Origin: Vaginella massiliensis
GTDB taxonomy: Bacteria > Bacteroidota > Bacteroidia > Flavobacteriales > Weeksellaceae
Length of the DNA stretch: 64,000 nt
NCBI RefSeq assembly: GCF_900089075.1
Contig: NZ_LT593746.1
Location: 827,207-891,206 of the forward strand
Direction: 5' to 3'
The notes beneath the pieces are model-generated. The model did not search any database and was not told the DNA's origin. It saw only the letters and a list, made by a program, of their open reading frames with translations. Shown here piece after piece: positions 10,548 through 20,007 of the stretch; the first letter of the stretch is position 1, and each line of letters begins with the position of its first letter. A program made the position numbers and the translations under genes.

Positions 10548-11438
10548 ATGAAAAATATTACAGTAATTGGAGCCGGAACAATGGGAAATGGTATTGCACA
10601 CGTTTTTGCCCAATCAGGATTCACCGTAAACTTGGTAGACATTTCGGAAGAAGCATTGGGTAAAGGATTGAAAACAATCTCGACAAATCTCGACCGAATG
10701 TTGACAAAAGGAACAATCACCGAAGGGGATAAAAAAGCAACTTTAGCCAATATTACAAGCTTTACCGATACTGCAGAGGCAGCCAAAAATGCAGATTTGA
10801 TAGTAGAGGCAGCAACAGAAAACATGGATTTGAAATTGAAAATTTTCAAACAACTAGACGAGGTGGCACCTGCCAATGCAATTCTGGCAACCAACACTTC
10901 TTCGATCTCGATTACCAAAATAGCATCGGTGACCAATCGTCCAGAAAAAGTAATCGGAATGCATTTTATGAATCCAGTACCGGTCATGAAGTTGGTCGAA
11001 ATCATTCGTGGTTACAGTACAACAGACGAGGTTACAAAACAAATCATGGAGATTTCGAAAAAGCTGAACAAAATTCCAGTAGAGGTAAACGATTACCCAG
11101 GTTTCATCGCCAATCGTATTTTAATGCCAATGATCAACGAAGCTATCTATTCTCTGTACGAAGGCGTTGCCGGAGTGAAAGAAATAGACGAAGTGATGAA
11201 GTTGGGAATGGCGCATCCAATGGGACCATTGCAATTGGCAGATTTCATAGGGTTAGATGTATGTCTTTCGATTTTAGAAGTGTTGTACGACGGATTCAAG
11301 AATCCAAAGTACGCGCCTTGCCCACTGTTGGTAAACATGGTAACAGCAGGTAAGAAAGGCGTAAAATCGGGCGAAGGTTTCTATGATTATAGCGAATCGA
11401 AAAAAGCAGAGAAATTAGCAGCACAATTTGCTAAATAA
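10548..11438 (+). CDS. hbd: 3-hydroxybutyryl-CoA dehydrogenase
   Basis: The protein has 296 residues with an N-terminal NAD-binding GAGTMGNGIAHVFAQSG, the catalytic MHFMNPVPVMKLVEIIRG (His-Glu dyad region) and the C-terminal DYPGFIANRILMPMINEA and MGPLQLADFIGLDV blocks. It oxidises (S)-3-hydroxyacyl-CoA, typically in fatty acid or butanoate metabolism; PaaH activity in phenylacetate breakdown is another option. It is the second gene of a two-gene unit and ends at a strong terminator. Confidence 0.93.
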   Translation: MKNITVIGAGTMGNGIAHVFAQSGFTVNLVDISEEALGKGLKTISTNLDRMLTKGTITEGDKKATLANITSFTDTAEAAKNADLIVEAATENMDLKLKIFKQLDEVAPANAILATNTSSISITKIASVTNRPEKVIGMHFMNPVPVMKLVEIIRGYSTTDEVTKQIMEISKKLNKIPVEVNDYPGFIANRILMPMINEAIYSLYEGVAGVKEIDEVMKLGMAHPMGPLQLADFIGLDVCLSILEVLYDGFKNPKYAPCPLLVNMVTAGKKGVKSGEGFYDYSESKKAEKLAAQFAK

Positions 11439-11450
11439 TAGTTTAAGGTA

Positions 11451-11483
11451 TAAAAAAAACTCGCTGCAAAGCGAGTTTTTTTA
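11451..11483. terminator. Bidirectional terminator between convergent genes
   Basis: A hairpin AAAACTCGCT/AGCGAGTTTT (loop GCAA) flanked by A-run and T-run sits between the hbd stop (plus) and the stop of the T9SS cargo gene (minus), so it can serve both transcripts. Confidence 0.88.
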
Positions 11484-11485
11484 TG

Positions 11486-12958
11486 CTATTTCTTGATGAA
11501 TTTCTGAACGCTTCGGTTACCCGATATATCCGTAATTTTCACTAAATACACTCCGGGCGCGAGAGTATTTACAGCGATTGCGTTCGTCTTTTTAGACTGT
11601 AACACAACTTGCCCGTTTGCATTGATGATTTCTACCGTAACAAGTTCAAGACCCGATTGAATGTTTAAGACATTGTCTACCGGATTTGGATAAATTTCAA
11701 ACTGAAGTTTGGAAACATTCTCTGTCGCCAAATTAATATAGAAATTACTATAATCTACCCAACCCAATAATGCGTCATCGGCCTGATGAAAGATGACTGC
11801 TTCAACATCTGCGGCTGTTGCATCTTGCTTGTTTGTCCAAAAATTTCCTTGTGCTGTTACATCATTTGCAGAGTTGTTGTACAGTGCATAGGGTACTTCA
11901 TTATTTCCATTTTCGATGATGATATTTTCTCCGCTGCGATTCTCATCCCCAAGATTTATTTTGGTTCCGTTTCCGATCAAAGTTATTCCCCAAAGATGAC
12001 CGCTTATATAATTGTCGAAAATTTTGATTTCTTTCAGTGGGCTTTCAGCTATTTGTGAAATAGAGATTCCGCTTCCACCAATATTCGGGATGCCTTCAGA
12101 ATCGTTATTCACAATTGTATTTCCAATAATTTCACCTCCAGAATGCACGCCAACCAATGTAATTCCATAACGATTATCTTTGATGGTGTTGCCCTCAATC
12201 ACGGCAGTATTATCTGCTCCCAATAAGCTCGAAGAGGCAATTCCACCTACTCGTGTGTTTTCTCGATTTCCAATGATGGTATTGTTTCTGATGTATTGAA
12301 TTTGTCCCTCTCCACTTGGTCCCATGTTGATTTGTGGTCTATTCGTATTGCCCGAATTGTTGTTGTACAAATAATTGTTTTCGAAAACCAATCCTACATT
12401 CGCATTGGCGGCAGAGCCAATAGCTGGAGTTTCGTTGTTCTGGAATCGCGAATTTTTTATAACAGGAACACCTCTACTGAACGACAATACACCGCCAGTT
12501 GATATGCCAGAATGTGTATTGCTAAAATTACAATTATCTGCTACAAAGTCACCTCCCAACGCTCTGATTCCTCCACTATAAAAAATCGAAATGTTTTTGA
12601 GTATAGTGTTCGAACCCTGCTCTAGTCGAAAACCTTGATATTTGATTGTGTCATTTTCTACCGTAAACACAGCTTTTTTCGGAGCTTGTAAATTGATTGT
12701 TCCGGCAACCGTCCAAAGCACATCGTCTTTGAAATAAAACGTCAAATCTTCGTCCAATACAAAAGTGTCGTTTGCCGAAATCGTGATGTTTTGATGAATA
12801 AAATATGCCGAACTTTCACCCTCGACCAACGAGACCGCTGTGGGATCGGCCTCTGCAATGTCCTGAATTTTGAGGGTAATTCCTGTTCCAGGTGAAACAT
12901 ATTGCGAGAATGCTAATGGCGAGTACCCTAAAAATCCGATTAGTAGATATTTTTTCAT
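11486..12958 (-). CDS. Secreted parallel beta-helix protein with T9SS sorting domain
   Basis: The 490-residue protein has a signal peptide (ends near AFSQ), then a long stretch rich in short N/G/I repeats (GNTIVNNDSEG, NNTIIGNREN, GNTIKDNRYG) typical of right-handed parallel beta-helix (NosD/pectate-lyase-like) folds. The last ~75 residues, starting YPNPVDN and ending SVQKFIKK, form a type A T9SS C-terminal domain that targets the protein across the outer membrane by type IX secretion. The ligand or substrate is unknown; polysaccharide binding is a guess. It pairs with the presence of porZ nearby. Confidence 0.85.
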   Translation of the reverse strand: MKKYLLIGFLGYSPLAFSQYVSPGTGITLKIQDIAEADPTAVSLVEGESSAYFIHQNITISANDTFVLDEDLTFYFKDDVLWTVAGTINLQAPKKAVFTVENDTIKYQGFRLEQGSNTILKNISIFYSGGIRALGGDFVADNCNFSNTHSGISTGGVLSFSRGVPVIKNSRFQNNETPAIGSAANANVGLVFENNYLYNNNSGNTNRPQINMGPSGEGQIQYIRNNTIIGNRENTRVGGIASSSLLGADNTAVIEGNTIKDNRYGITLVGVHSGGEIIGNTIVNNDSEGIPNIGGSGISISQIAESPLKEIKIFDNYISGHLWGITLIGNGTKINLGDENRSGENIIIENGNNEVPYALYNNSANDVTAQGNFWTNKQDATAADVEAVIFHQADDALLGWVDYSNFYINLATENVSKLQFEIYPNPVDNVLNIQSGLELVTVEIINANGQVVLQSKKTNAIAVNTLAPGVYLVKITDISGNRSVQKFIKK

Positions 12959-12971
12959 ATAAAATAAATTT

Positions 12972-13493
12972 TTAAGAGTTAAAAAATAATGCTTTCAATT
13001 CTTCTGCTTCAGCTGGTTTCATGCGTCCAGCCAAAACCAAGCTGAGTTGTTTTCTTCTGAGTGCAGCTTCGTATCGTTCTATTTCCAATTCGGTTTCGGG
13101 GATCAGTTCTGGTACTTTTATCGGTTTGTTTTGCTCATCTACAGCGACAAAAGTATAGATTCCGCTATTGGTTTTGTTGTAACAACCGTTATTGTAATCG
13201 TAGATAAAAACATCGACATAGACCTCCATCGAAGTCGAGAAGGCACGCGTAACTTTCGATTCTAATCTCACCGTGCTTCCGAGCGGAATCGGTTTATCGA
13301 ACGAAACATGGTTGACGCTGGCTGTCACAACCTGATAACTTTGCGAATGTGTTTTGGCAGAAATAGAAGAGATTCTATCCATGCGAGCCAAAAGTTCGCC
13401 TCCAAACATATTATTCAAGGTGTTGATTTCATTGGGTAAGACAAGGTTCGTCATTACTGCTAATGATTCTTTTGCTGTTTTAGATTTTTGCAT
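12972..13493 (-). CDS. Acyl-CoA thioesterase (hotdog fold, YciA/BFIT-like)
   Basis: The start is set at the ATG at 13493 because the frame upstream runs through the terminator hairpin of the preceding gene. The ~173-residue product has the hotdog motifs NTLNNMFGGELLARMD and TASVNHVSFDKPIPLGSTVRLESKV, with the typical helix after GG. Such enzymes hydrolyse acyl-CoA to free acid and CoA. It follows the SPOR gene on the same strand but behind a terminator. Confidence 0.88.
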   Translation of the reverse strand: MQKSKTAKESLAVMTNLVLPNEINTLNNMFGGELLARMDRISSISAKTHSQSYQVVTASVNHVSFDKPIPLGSTVRLESKVTRAFSTSMEVYVDVFIYDYNNGCYNKTNSGIYTFVAVDEQNKPIKVPELIPETELEIERYEAALRRKQLSLVLAGRMKPAEAEELKALFFNS

Positions 13494-13494
13494 A

Positions 13495-13535
13495 AAAAAA
13501 GACCTTTGTGATTGTGGCAAAGGTCTAAAAAATAT
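13495..13535 (-). terminator. Rho-independent terminator of the SPOR-domain gene
   Basis: Arms AGACCTTTG (13500-13508) and CAAAGGTCT (13518-13526) are followed on the minus strand by seven T, directly before the thioesterase ATG. This position supports the shorter thioesterase start. Confidence 0.8.
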
Positions 13536-13541
13536 TTGATA

Positions 13542-14477
13542 TCAATTTGTTCTAATCCAAGCAGCTTTGTCGTGCTCATGAATTTTATTCAGAAATGCTC
13601 TAGCTTCGGCTTCGTTGTCGAATGCATTGTAGTTTACATAAAAATAGCTACCTTTCTTGTAAACCATTCCCGCTTGTGAATATCCCTGATTTTTTAGGTT
13701 CTGTATAGCAAGCTCGGCTTCTTCTAATCGTTTGAAAGATCCTGCAACAACCTGATAATGCTTAGTTGCCTGCGCTGTGTTCACCACAAAAGTTTGGGTC
13801 TTATTGGTCTCCGATTTCACACTCGTTTTCAACTGCGGTAAATGATCGATGAGTACTGTTTTTTGCTCTGCTTCTACCGTCGCAACTTTCTCTTTACCAA
13901 TCATCGGGAGCACAATGCCACTCCATTGCTCATCAACAAAAGTTTTTACAGGTTGCGGAGTGTTGAAGTATAAAAAACCTCCGATAAGGATTGGTAAAAT
14001 AGAGGCTGCAGCCAATAATCCTGAATATTTTCTGGTAGATGAAGTTTCAGAAATTTCATTTTCTAAAATATAATTCGCCTTTACCACGGGCAAACCGTAG
14101 CTACTCAACAAGAAATTCTCTTGATTTGGAATGAATTCCAAGGCGTTTACATCGTTCAATTTGATCGTTCCAATTCCATTGAGATCCAATTCTTTACCTG
14201 CAAAAAGATGTTCTCTCCAAAATTTCACTTGGTTTTGAATCATTTCCATTGCTTGGTCGTACGAACATTGCGTCGTTTGTTGGATATGATTGACCAATAA
14301 ACCATCGTTGTTTTTCAAAGAGGCATTGAAAGAAATTTCTTTATATGGAGGTCGAAACTCATTGTTCGAAGCATTGAGCATAGCAGATTTTTTTTGTGCC
14401 AAAAAAGCGCCAAAACTTGGTACAATTACACAATCGTGTTGCAATAATAATGCTTTGATTTGATTTTCTATTTTCAT
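13542..14477 (-). CDS. CCDC81-type HU domain / SPOR domain membrane protein
   Basis: The 311-residue protein begins with KIENQIKALLLQHDCVIVPSFGAFLA, the start of the prokaryotic CCDC81-like HU domain pair (residues ~1-130). One membrane helix (YSGLLAAASILPILIGGFLYF, residues ~160-180) follows. The C-terminal ~75 residues are a SPOR domain (HYQVVAGSFKRLEEAELAIQNLKNQGY), which binds denuded glycan strands at the septum. This architecture is typical of Bacteroidota and is thought to link the cell interior to peptidoglycan, possibly in division. It is divergent from dprA. Confidence 0.87.
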   Translation of the reverse strand: MKIENQIKALLLQHDCVIVPSFGAFLAQKKSAMLNASNNEFRPPYKEISFNASLKNNDGLLVNHIQQTTQCSYDQAMEMIQNQVKFWREHLFAGKELDLNGIGTIKLNDVNALEFIPNQENFLLSSYGLPVVKANYILENEISETSSTRKYSGLLAAASILPILIGGFLYFNTPQPVKTFVDEQWSGIVLPMIGKEKVATVEAEQKTVLIDHLPQLKTSVKSETNKTQTFVVNTAQATKHYQVVAGSFKRLEEAELAIQNLKNQGYSQAGMVYKKGSYFYVNYNAFDNEAEARAFLNKIHEHDKAAWIRTN

Positions 14478-14541
14478 AAATTCAAAATTGAATTGAAACT
14501 TTAGTAGACAAAAGTACTAAGTTTTTCTTAACTTTAAAGTT

Positions 14542-15636
14542 ATGTTAAATGATTTGAAATACCAAATTGCCCTCACATTCTGTAAAGGTTTAGGTCCTAT
14601 TTTTAGCAAACAGTTGATAAAAAGCCACTCTACAGCCGAAAACGTGTGGAACAAAAAGTTATCAACAATTCATCCTCAACCTTCCATTCCGCTCAAAGCT
14701 TTAAAGGATATCGGTAGTCCAAATCTTTTGGAACAAGCTGAAAAAGAATTGGATTTTTGCCTGCAAAATCAAATAAAAGTGGTGTCTTATTTTCAAGATG
14801 AGTATCCTGCCTTGTTGAAAGAATGTGTCGATGCTCCACTTGTGCTTTATTACAAAGGAAATTTGCTAAAGCATCCAAAATCAATTGCGATTGTGGGCTC
14901 TCGCAAAATGACGGCTTACGGAGGCATGTTTATCCAAACATTGCTAGAAGATTTGAGAAATTATGAACTCAACATCATTAGCGGTTTGGCCTATGGTTGC
15001 GATATACAAGCACACCGCATGGCGTTGGAAGTTGGTTTGCCCAATTGGGCTATTTTGGCTCATCATTTGGGTAAAATTTATCCTTCTCAACATAAAAAAG
15101 AAGCCGAAGCTATACTCGATACTGGCGGATGGATATCCGAATACAATTCGCAACAAGCCATTGTGCCCGAAAATTTCTTACAACGCAATCGTATCATCGC
15201 CGGGTTGGCTGATGCAACAATTGTGGTAGAATCGGCTTTTTCTGGCGGAGCGTTGGTTACTGCAAAATTTGCAAACGACTACAACCGAGATGTTTTTGCT
15301 CTGCCCGGTCGGTTGAACGATGAAATGAGTAAAGGCAACAATCATTTGATCAAATCGCATCAAGCTTACCTGATAGAGCGCGCCGAAGATTTGCTTTATC
15401 AATTAGATTTAAATTCTTCTAAAATCACAAAACAAGCACAAGCATCGCTTTTTGCTGAGCTTACAGTCAACGAAACGAAGATTCTAGATTTGTTGAAGGC
15501 GCATCAGAAATTACACCTCGACCAATTGGCCAATTTGTCTGGTCAATACACCTATCAATTATTACCCATTTTATTAGATTTGGAACTCAAAATGGTGGTG
15601 AAACCGTTGCCAGGAAAATTTTTTGAATTGTATTAA
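14542..15636 (+). CDS. dprA: DNA-processing protein DprA
   Basis: The 364-residue protein has a SAM-like N-terminal helix-hairpin region, the Rossmann-like DNA_processg_A core with SIAIVGSRKMTAYG, SGLAYGCDIQAHRMAL and ENFLQRNRIIAGLADATIVVE, and a C-terminal winged-helix extension (residues ~300-364). It loads RecA onto incoming single-stranded DNA during transformation. The length fits the long form with the winged-helix tail. Confidence 0.94.
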   Translation: MLNDLKYQIALTFCKGLGPIFSKQLIKSHSTAENVWNKKLSTIHPQPSIPLKALKDIGSPNLLEQAEKELDFCLQNQIKVVSYFQDEYPALLKECVDAPLVLYYKGNLLKHPKSIAIVGSRKMTAYGGMFIQTLLEDLRNYELNIISGLAYGCDIQAHRMALEVGLPNWAILAHHLGKIYPSQHKKEAEAILDTGGWISEYNSQQAIVPENFLQRNRIIAGLADATIVVESAFSGGALVTAKFANDYNRDVFALPGRLNDEMSKGNNHLIKSHQAYLIERAEDLLYQLDLNSSKITKQAQASLFAELTVNETKILDLLKAHQKLHLDQLANLSGQYTYQLLPILLDLELKMVVKPLPGKFFELY

Positions 15637-15651
15637 AATTCTTTTGCCTTT

Positions 15652-15682
15652 CTTGCGTTTAGAGAATAACTAGCTACTTTTG
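15652..15682 (+). promoter_or_regulatory. Possible promoter of porZ
   Basis: TACTTTTG (15675-15682) fits the TAnnTTTG -7 box, with a CTTG 19 nt upstream in the -33 place. The box ends only 6 nt before the preferred ATG, so transcription would start at or very near the start codon. Confidence 0.35.
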
Positions 15683-15688
15683 TTGGGT

Positions 15689-17974
15689 ATGAAAAATTTA
15701 CTTTACTTTTTGATAAGCATTTCGAGTTTACTTCATGCGCAGAATACCGATACTCGATGGGTTGATCTGTTTTCTTATGCTCATGTAAGCCATATAAAGG
15801 AAGTCGACGGTATATTGTATTGCGCAGCAGAGAATGGGATTTTTGCTTTCAATCCGACTACCTACGAAACTCAAAAATTCAGCAAAGTAAATCTATTACA
15901 CGATGTAGGAATTACCGCCATGGACTACAATGCCGAGCTAGGCATGATGATGATTGGTTACGAAAACGGTTCGATCGATATTTTGCATGACGGCAAAACC
16001 AAATATATCCTCGACATTCCTTGGAATACGTTTCAGGGATCCAAAGCCGTGAACGACATTTTTATCTACGACAACAAAGCGATGATTGCTGGTGATTTTG
16101 GTATCGCAAGTTTTTCATTAGAACGCTTCGAATTTATCGAAACTACCTTTTTTAATGAAAACGGTAAACGCCTCAAAGTATTCGAAACGGCGGTTTTGGG
16201 AGATGATTTATACGTTGCATCAGAAAGTGGTTTGCATCACTCCAAGTTGGTAGACGGCGTCAACTACCCGAATTTTAATGATGCGCGTTGGACTTATTTA
16301 CGCAAAGAAGAAGGGTTTCAACATCTTTCGATCTATCGAGAGGAGGTAATCGGAAATCATTGGCAAAATATTTTCAGGATAAACGGGAAAGAATTGCCAA
16401 CCTTATTCAGCGTTGACGAGTTTCCAAAATCGTTGAATGTAAATGGAGATTATATTGCTGTCGGACAAAATGAAGAGGTCGTTTTTTGGAACGGTGAAAG
16501 GGATTCTAAAGAAATTGTCTTAGATAAAATTGAATTTGAAACCGGAATTGTCTTAAACGGGAAATTTTATGGTGGAACTACGCATCATGGGCTGATCGAG
16601 TTTGACAACGCCCTAATGAAAGAAAACAAAAAAGGCTTCATGCCAGATGGTCCATACAATAACAAATCGTGGTCGGTGACAGCCCTCAATTCTAAAGTTT
16701 GGATTGCTCCGGGTGGGGCAACCATAGACTATAGCGATGTTACCGCAAACGCAGATGGATTATTTCATTTCAATGGTGAAAAATGGATGCATTTCGATTC
16801 CGAAAAAGATTTTTTTGGTGGGAAAGATTTACTGCACGTCACAGTGAATCCGCTCGATGATAAACAGTTTTTTGTGTCCTCTTGGTACGAATACGATACA
16901 TCGGAGAAAAAAAATAGAATAGGAGGTTTCGAAATCACGATGACCGACGCAGATCAGTATAATGTAAATCATATCACCTCACCCCTGACTTGGAGATATC
17001 GCCTCGGCGGCGCGCAATATGACGAAAATGGAGATTTGTACGTGGTTTCTTCCTTTGCCGAAGAGTCGGGTGAAACCCTTTGGAGTAGCGTTTCGGTATC
17101 GAAACGAAGCGGAAATTCTTGGCAGAGTAAAACGGTAATTCAAAGCAAAAATCGACTCACATCGGCTCGGAAACCTGCATTAGATCAAACCCATTTATGG
17201 ATTCCAGGATCGCGCAACGGTGGCGTGGTGGTCATGGACAAACAAAACCTGAATCATGTTTATACGATTTTTACAGACAACGATTTGCCCTCTGGTAATG
17301 TATGGGCAACTGCCATCGATCGTTCGGGTACTTTATGGATAGGCACCGATCGAGGGCTGAGGGTGTTGAGAAGCCCAAGCTATGCTGTAGAATCGGGTGA
17401 TTTCATGACAGAACCGATCGTAATTTCGCAAGATGGCTTATACGAAGCACTGCTCACCGATGTCAAAATCAACAGTTTTAAGGTTGATAATGCCAACCGA
17501 AAATGGACTGCCACAAGCGGTTCGGGAGCCTATTATTTTTCAGACAATGGCGAACAAACAGCCTTGCATTTTACCAAGAAAAACTCGCCTCTACCATCAG
17601 ACGAAGTGAAGGAAATCGATGTAGATCCAAGCACAGGATATGTTTATTTTGCTACCGAAAAAGGCGTGGTAGCTTACCGTGGCGATGTTGGGCAAACTGG
17701 CGAAGGCTTCGATAATGCTTATGCATATCCAAATCCCGTTCGTCCAGGTTTCAACGGCAAAGTCACCATAAAAGGCTTACCCAATCGTGCCGATGTAAAA
17801 ATTACAGATGTTGTAGGAAATCTGGTTTACGAAACAAGAGCTTCTGGTGGCATTGCGGAGTGGGATACAAGAAATCTGAAAGGTAAATTGGTGGCGTCTG
17901 GTATATATTTGGTTCTGTTGACCAACCAAGATGGACAAGAAACCAAAACGCTGAAAATAGCTGTCGTGCGCTAA
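15689..17974 (+). CDS. porZ: Type IX secretion component PorZ (beta-propeller)
   Basis: The ATG at 15689 gives a signal peptide (LLYFLISISSLLHAQ). About 760 residues follow with repeated two-component-regulator-type beta-propeller blades (VWATAIDRSGTLWIGTDRGLRVL is a clear blade), then a C-terminal sorting-type domain beginning YPNPVRPGFNGKV. This is the architecture of PorZ, the attachment-complex protein that recruits A-LPS during T9SS maturation. The product acts at the cell surface. The stop codon overlaps the recO ATG by one base (TAATG), so the two are coupled. Confidence 0.85.
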   Translation: MKNLLYFLISISSLLHAQNTDTRWVDLFSYAHVSHIKEVDGILYCAAENGIFAFNPTTYETQKFSKVNLLHDVGITAMDYNAELGMMMIGYENGSIDILHDGKTKYILDIPWNTFQGSKAVNDIFIYDNKAMIAGDFGIASFSLERFEFIETTFFNENGKRLKVFETAVLGDDLYVASESGLHHSKLVDGVNYPNFNDARWTYLRKEEGFQHLSIYREEVIGNHWQNIFRINGKELPTLFSVDEFPKSLNVNGDYIAVGQNEEVVFWNGERDSKEIVLDKIEFETGIVLNGKFYGGTTHHGLIEFDNALMKENKKGFMPDGPYNNKSWSVTALNSKVWIAPGGATIDYSDVTANADGLFHFNGEKWMHFDSEKDFFGGKDLLHVTVNPLDDKQFFVSSWYEYDTSEKKNRIGGFEITMTDADQYNVNHITSPLTWRYRLGGAQYDENGDLYVVSSFAEESGETLWSSVSVSKRSGNSWQSKTVIQSKNRLTSARKPALDQTHLWIPGSRNGGVVVMDKQNLNHVYTIFTDNDLPSGNVWATAIDRSGTLWIGTDRGLRVLRSPSYAVESGDFMTEPIVISQDGLYEALLTDVKINSFKVDNANRKWTATSGSGAYYFSDNGEQTALHFTKKNSPLPSDEVKEIDVDPSTGYVYFATEKGVVAYRGDVGQTGEGFDNAYAYPNPVRPGFNGKVTIKGLPNRADVKITDVVGNLVYETRASGGIAEWDTRNLKGKLVASGIYLVLLTNQDGQETKTLKIAVVR

Positions 17975-18693
17975 TGGAGGTCAAAACAAAAGGCTTGGTA
18001 TTGAGCACGTTGAAGTACGGCGAAACAAGTCTTATCGCCAAAATCTATACGCTCGATTTTGGTTTGAAATCTTTCATGGTGAAAGGTGCTTTCAGCAAAA
18101 AAAAATCGCCAGCACTCTACTTTCCACTCAACGAGTTGGAATTGTCTTTTGTACAAAAAAACAAAACGCAATCTACACTCATTCACCTCAGGGCGCCTCA
18201 ACTTTTGTCGGTCTACAAAGAATTGCATTACAACCCCATAAAGTCGACCATGGTGATGTTCTTGGCAGAAATGCTACAAATGGTTCTCAAAGAAGAAGAA
18301 AGCAACGCTTTGCTGTATCGTTATATAGAAGAAAACCTGATTCGGTTCGATGAACGAGAAAAAAATTACGCAGATTTTCATCTTTGGTTTTTGATGCAAC
18401 TGACTAAGTTTCTAGGTTTTTTTCCGAATATTGATGAAATGGAGCAAGATTATTTCGATTTAGAAAATGGTGTTTTCACTTCAGAATCTGTTCATGTAGA
18501 ACATCTTACCCATACTCAGACTCAACTTTGGAAAGCTTTATTGCAATTGGATTTTAGAGAAAATCAATCGACAGCCTTTAATCAATCGCAAAGAAGAGAA
18601 TTGTTGCAGTTGTTGATGAAGTATTATCAAATTCATCTGCCCAATTTTTTCCAACCCAAATCTTTAGAAGTCTTGCACGAGATTTTTAGTTGA
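17974..18693 (+). CDS. recO: DNA repair protein RecO
   Basis: The 239-residue protein begins with an OB-fold domain (KGLVLSTLKYGETSLIAKIYTLDFG, then MVKGAFSKKK) and continues with the helical RecO C-terminal domain (HLWFLMQLTKFLGFFPN). RecO helps load RecA on SSB-coated gaps in the RecFOR pathway. It is coupled to porZ by a TAATG overlap, an arrangement common in Flavobacteriia. Confidence 0.92.
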   Translation: MEVKTKGLVLSTLKYGETSLIAKIYTLDFGLKSFMVKGAFSKKKSPALYFPLNELELSFVQKNKTQSTLIHLRAPQLLSVYKELHYNPIKSTMVMFLAEMLQMVLKEEESNALLYRYIEENLIRFDEREKNYADFHLWFLMQLTKFLGFFPNIDEMEQDYFDLENGVFTSESVHVEHLTHTQTQLWKALLQLDFRENQSTAFNQSQRRELLQLLMKYYQIHLPNFFQPKSLEVLHEIFS

Positions 18694-18695
18694 GG

Positions 18696-19289
18696 TTATT
18701 TAGCGGTTATAAATGCGTTGTCTATATTGATTAAATATAAATTGATAGAATCTTGTTTGTTAAACTTATTCAAATTCTGGGTAACAGTGTTTATAGCTTC
18801 GTTTGATTGTTTTTCTAACATCAAGGTCCAAAGAATAAGTACTTTATATTTTTTGTCGGAATTTAATTTTGGTATTTTTTTAGAATAATGATTCCATTCG
18901 ATTTCAAAATTAGCAGGATTTATAGCAGATTGTGGAATAAAAGTGTCAAATCTATTGTTTGTATTCCAATCTAAAAACCCATTCAACTTTGCTTTTGCAT
19001 AACAATTTGCATGAAAGGATGATAATTTATTTTCTTCAAAATATAAAATTTGTATTGGTTGAGTAAGGTCGTTCGTTCTCAGTTCATTTGTTTCTATTTT
19101 CGATAATTCATAGAAATCTTTAGAATCAATAATGAGATTGGTGGTTGAATGTTCTATTTTTTGATAAAACTTTTCAACTTCCGATTCATCAAACACGTTA
19201 ATTTCTCTAACGCCATACAAATTAGAAAGCATTCTTGTGCAGGAGAAAATTGTCAGCGTAACTATTAAAAAAAGGATTATTTTTTTCAT
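18696..19289 (-). CDS. Hypothetical lipoprotein
   Basis: I do not recognise this protein. The ATG at 19289 is preferred because it starts a clean lipoprotein signal (MKKIILFLIVTLTIFSC, Cys at residue 17); the frame upstream runs into a terminator. The ~197-residue product is rich in N, K and I, with no motif I can name. It is convergent with recO and downstream of a broken lipoprotein gene, both in a very AT-rich patch that may be recently acquired. Confidence 0.6.
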   Translation of the reverse strand: MKKIILFLIVTLTIFSCTRMLSNLYGVREINVFDESEVEKFYQKIEHSTTNLIIDSKDFYELSKIETNELRTNDLTQPIQILYFEENKLSSFHANCYAKAKLNGFLDWNTNNRFDTFIPQSAINPANFEIEWNHYSKKIPKLNSDKKYKVLILWTLMLEKQSNEAINTVTQNLNKFNKQDSINLYLINIDNAFITAK

Positions 19290-19291
19290 AT

Positions 19292-19330
19292 AAAAAAGAA
19301 ACGGCAATTCTTTTTAGAATTGTCGTTTTT
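19292..19330 (-). terminator. Rho-independent terminator
   Basis: Arms of 12 nt with one mismatch (19300-19311 and 19316-19327) are followed by a T-rich run on the minus strand, at the end of the broken lipoprotein gene. Confidence 0.65.
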
Positions 19331-19333
19331 AAA

Positions 19334-19895
19334 TTAAATTATTCTGTCTACAATTATAGTATATTGATCATTAATTTCATCATAAAATGCCTTGTAAATC
19401 CCAGCTTTAATGGTTAAACTATCATTACCATATACATCTGAATAGATTGGTAAATAATCATCACTTGTCAATCCATTATCTATCGTTTCTGGTACTATAG
19501 CTAATTTGTCATCTACTTTGTAAATTGTAGCGTTGGTATCTAGCATGGAAATTTCTGATTGTTCAATGCTGATTGTTACCCATATTCCCAATGGAAATTC
19601 ACAGCCAGCATTTCCTCCCAACCCAGACCATCTAAATCTAATTCGAATTTTTTCTTGGACATCTGGTTTATTCGATAGTTCAGAGTTTTATACTACTAAA
19701 TCAGAATAATCTAAAGTTTTAGTGTTTTTTAAAAAGAACTTTTCTGAATCACTTTTCACATAATCTGAAAATTCTTTTAAACTTAATTTTTTTTATTACT
19801 CTCAAAGTTTTCTAGTTCAAACTCATCATTTGAGCAAGAGTTTAATAATAAAGATGTTGCAATAAACATCATAAATAATAAAAATGTTTTCTCAT
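19334..19895 (-). pseudogene. Broken lipoprotein gene (two frameshifts and one in-frame stop)
   Basis: Read together, three minus-strand segments form one lipoprotein. The ATG at 19895 needs one more A in the run at 19887-19890 to enter the frame of TFLLFMMFIATSLLLNSC (lipobox). That frame runs to NESNKK-like residues and needs one more A in the 8-base run at 19787-19794 to continue as LSLKEFSDYVKSDSEKFFL. This frame then meets a TAA (19688-19690) and continues open into the last 95 codons ending at 19334. No function is recognised. Both indels are in A-runs, so sequencing error is possible for them, but the in-frame stop is a substitution-type lesion. Confidence 0.65.
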
Positions 19896-20007
19896 GGTTT
19901 AAAGATTTTTAAATTTAATCAAAAAAAACGAATAACTTTTTTCATTTTAGTGTTTTTTTACTGAATGATAGTAAAATATTACTTTTTTTGGTTTAAACAA
20001 AGTTTGT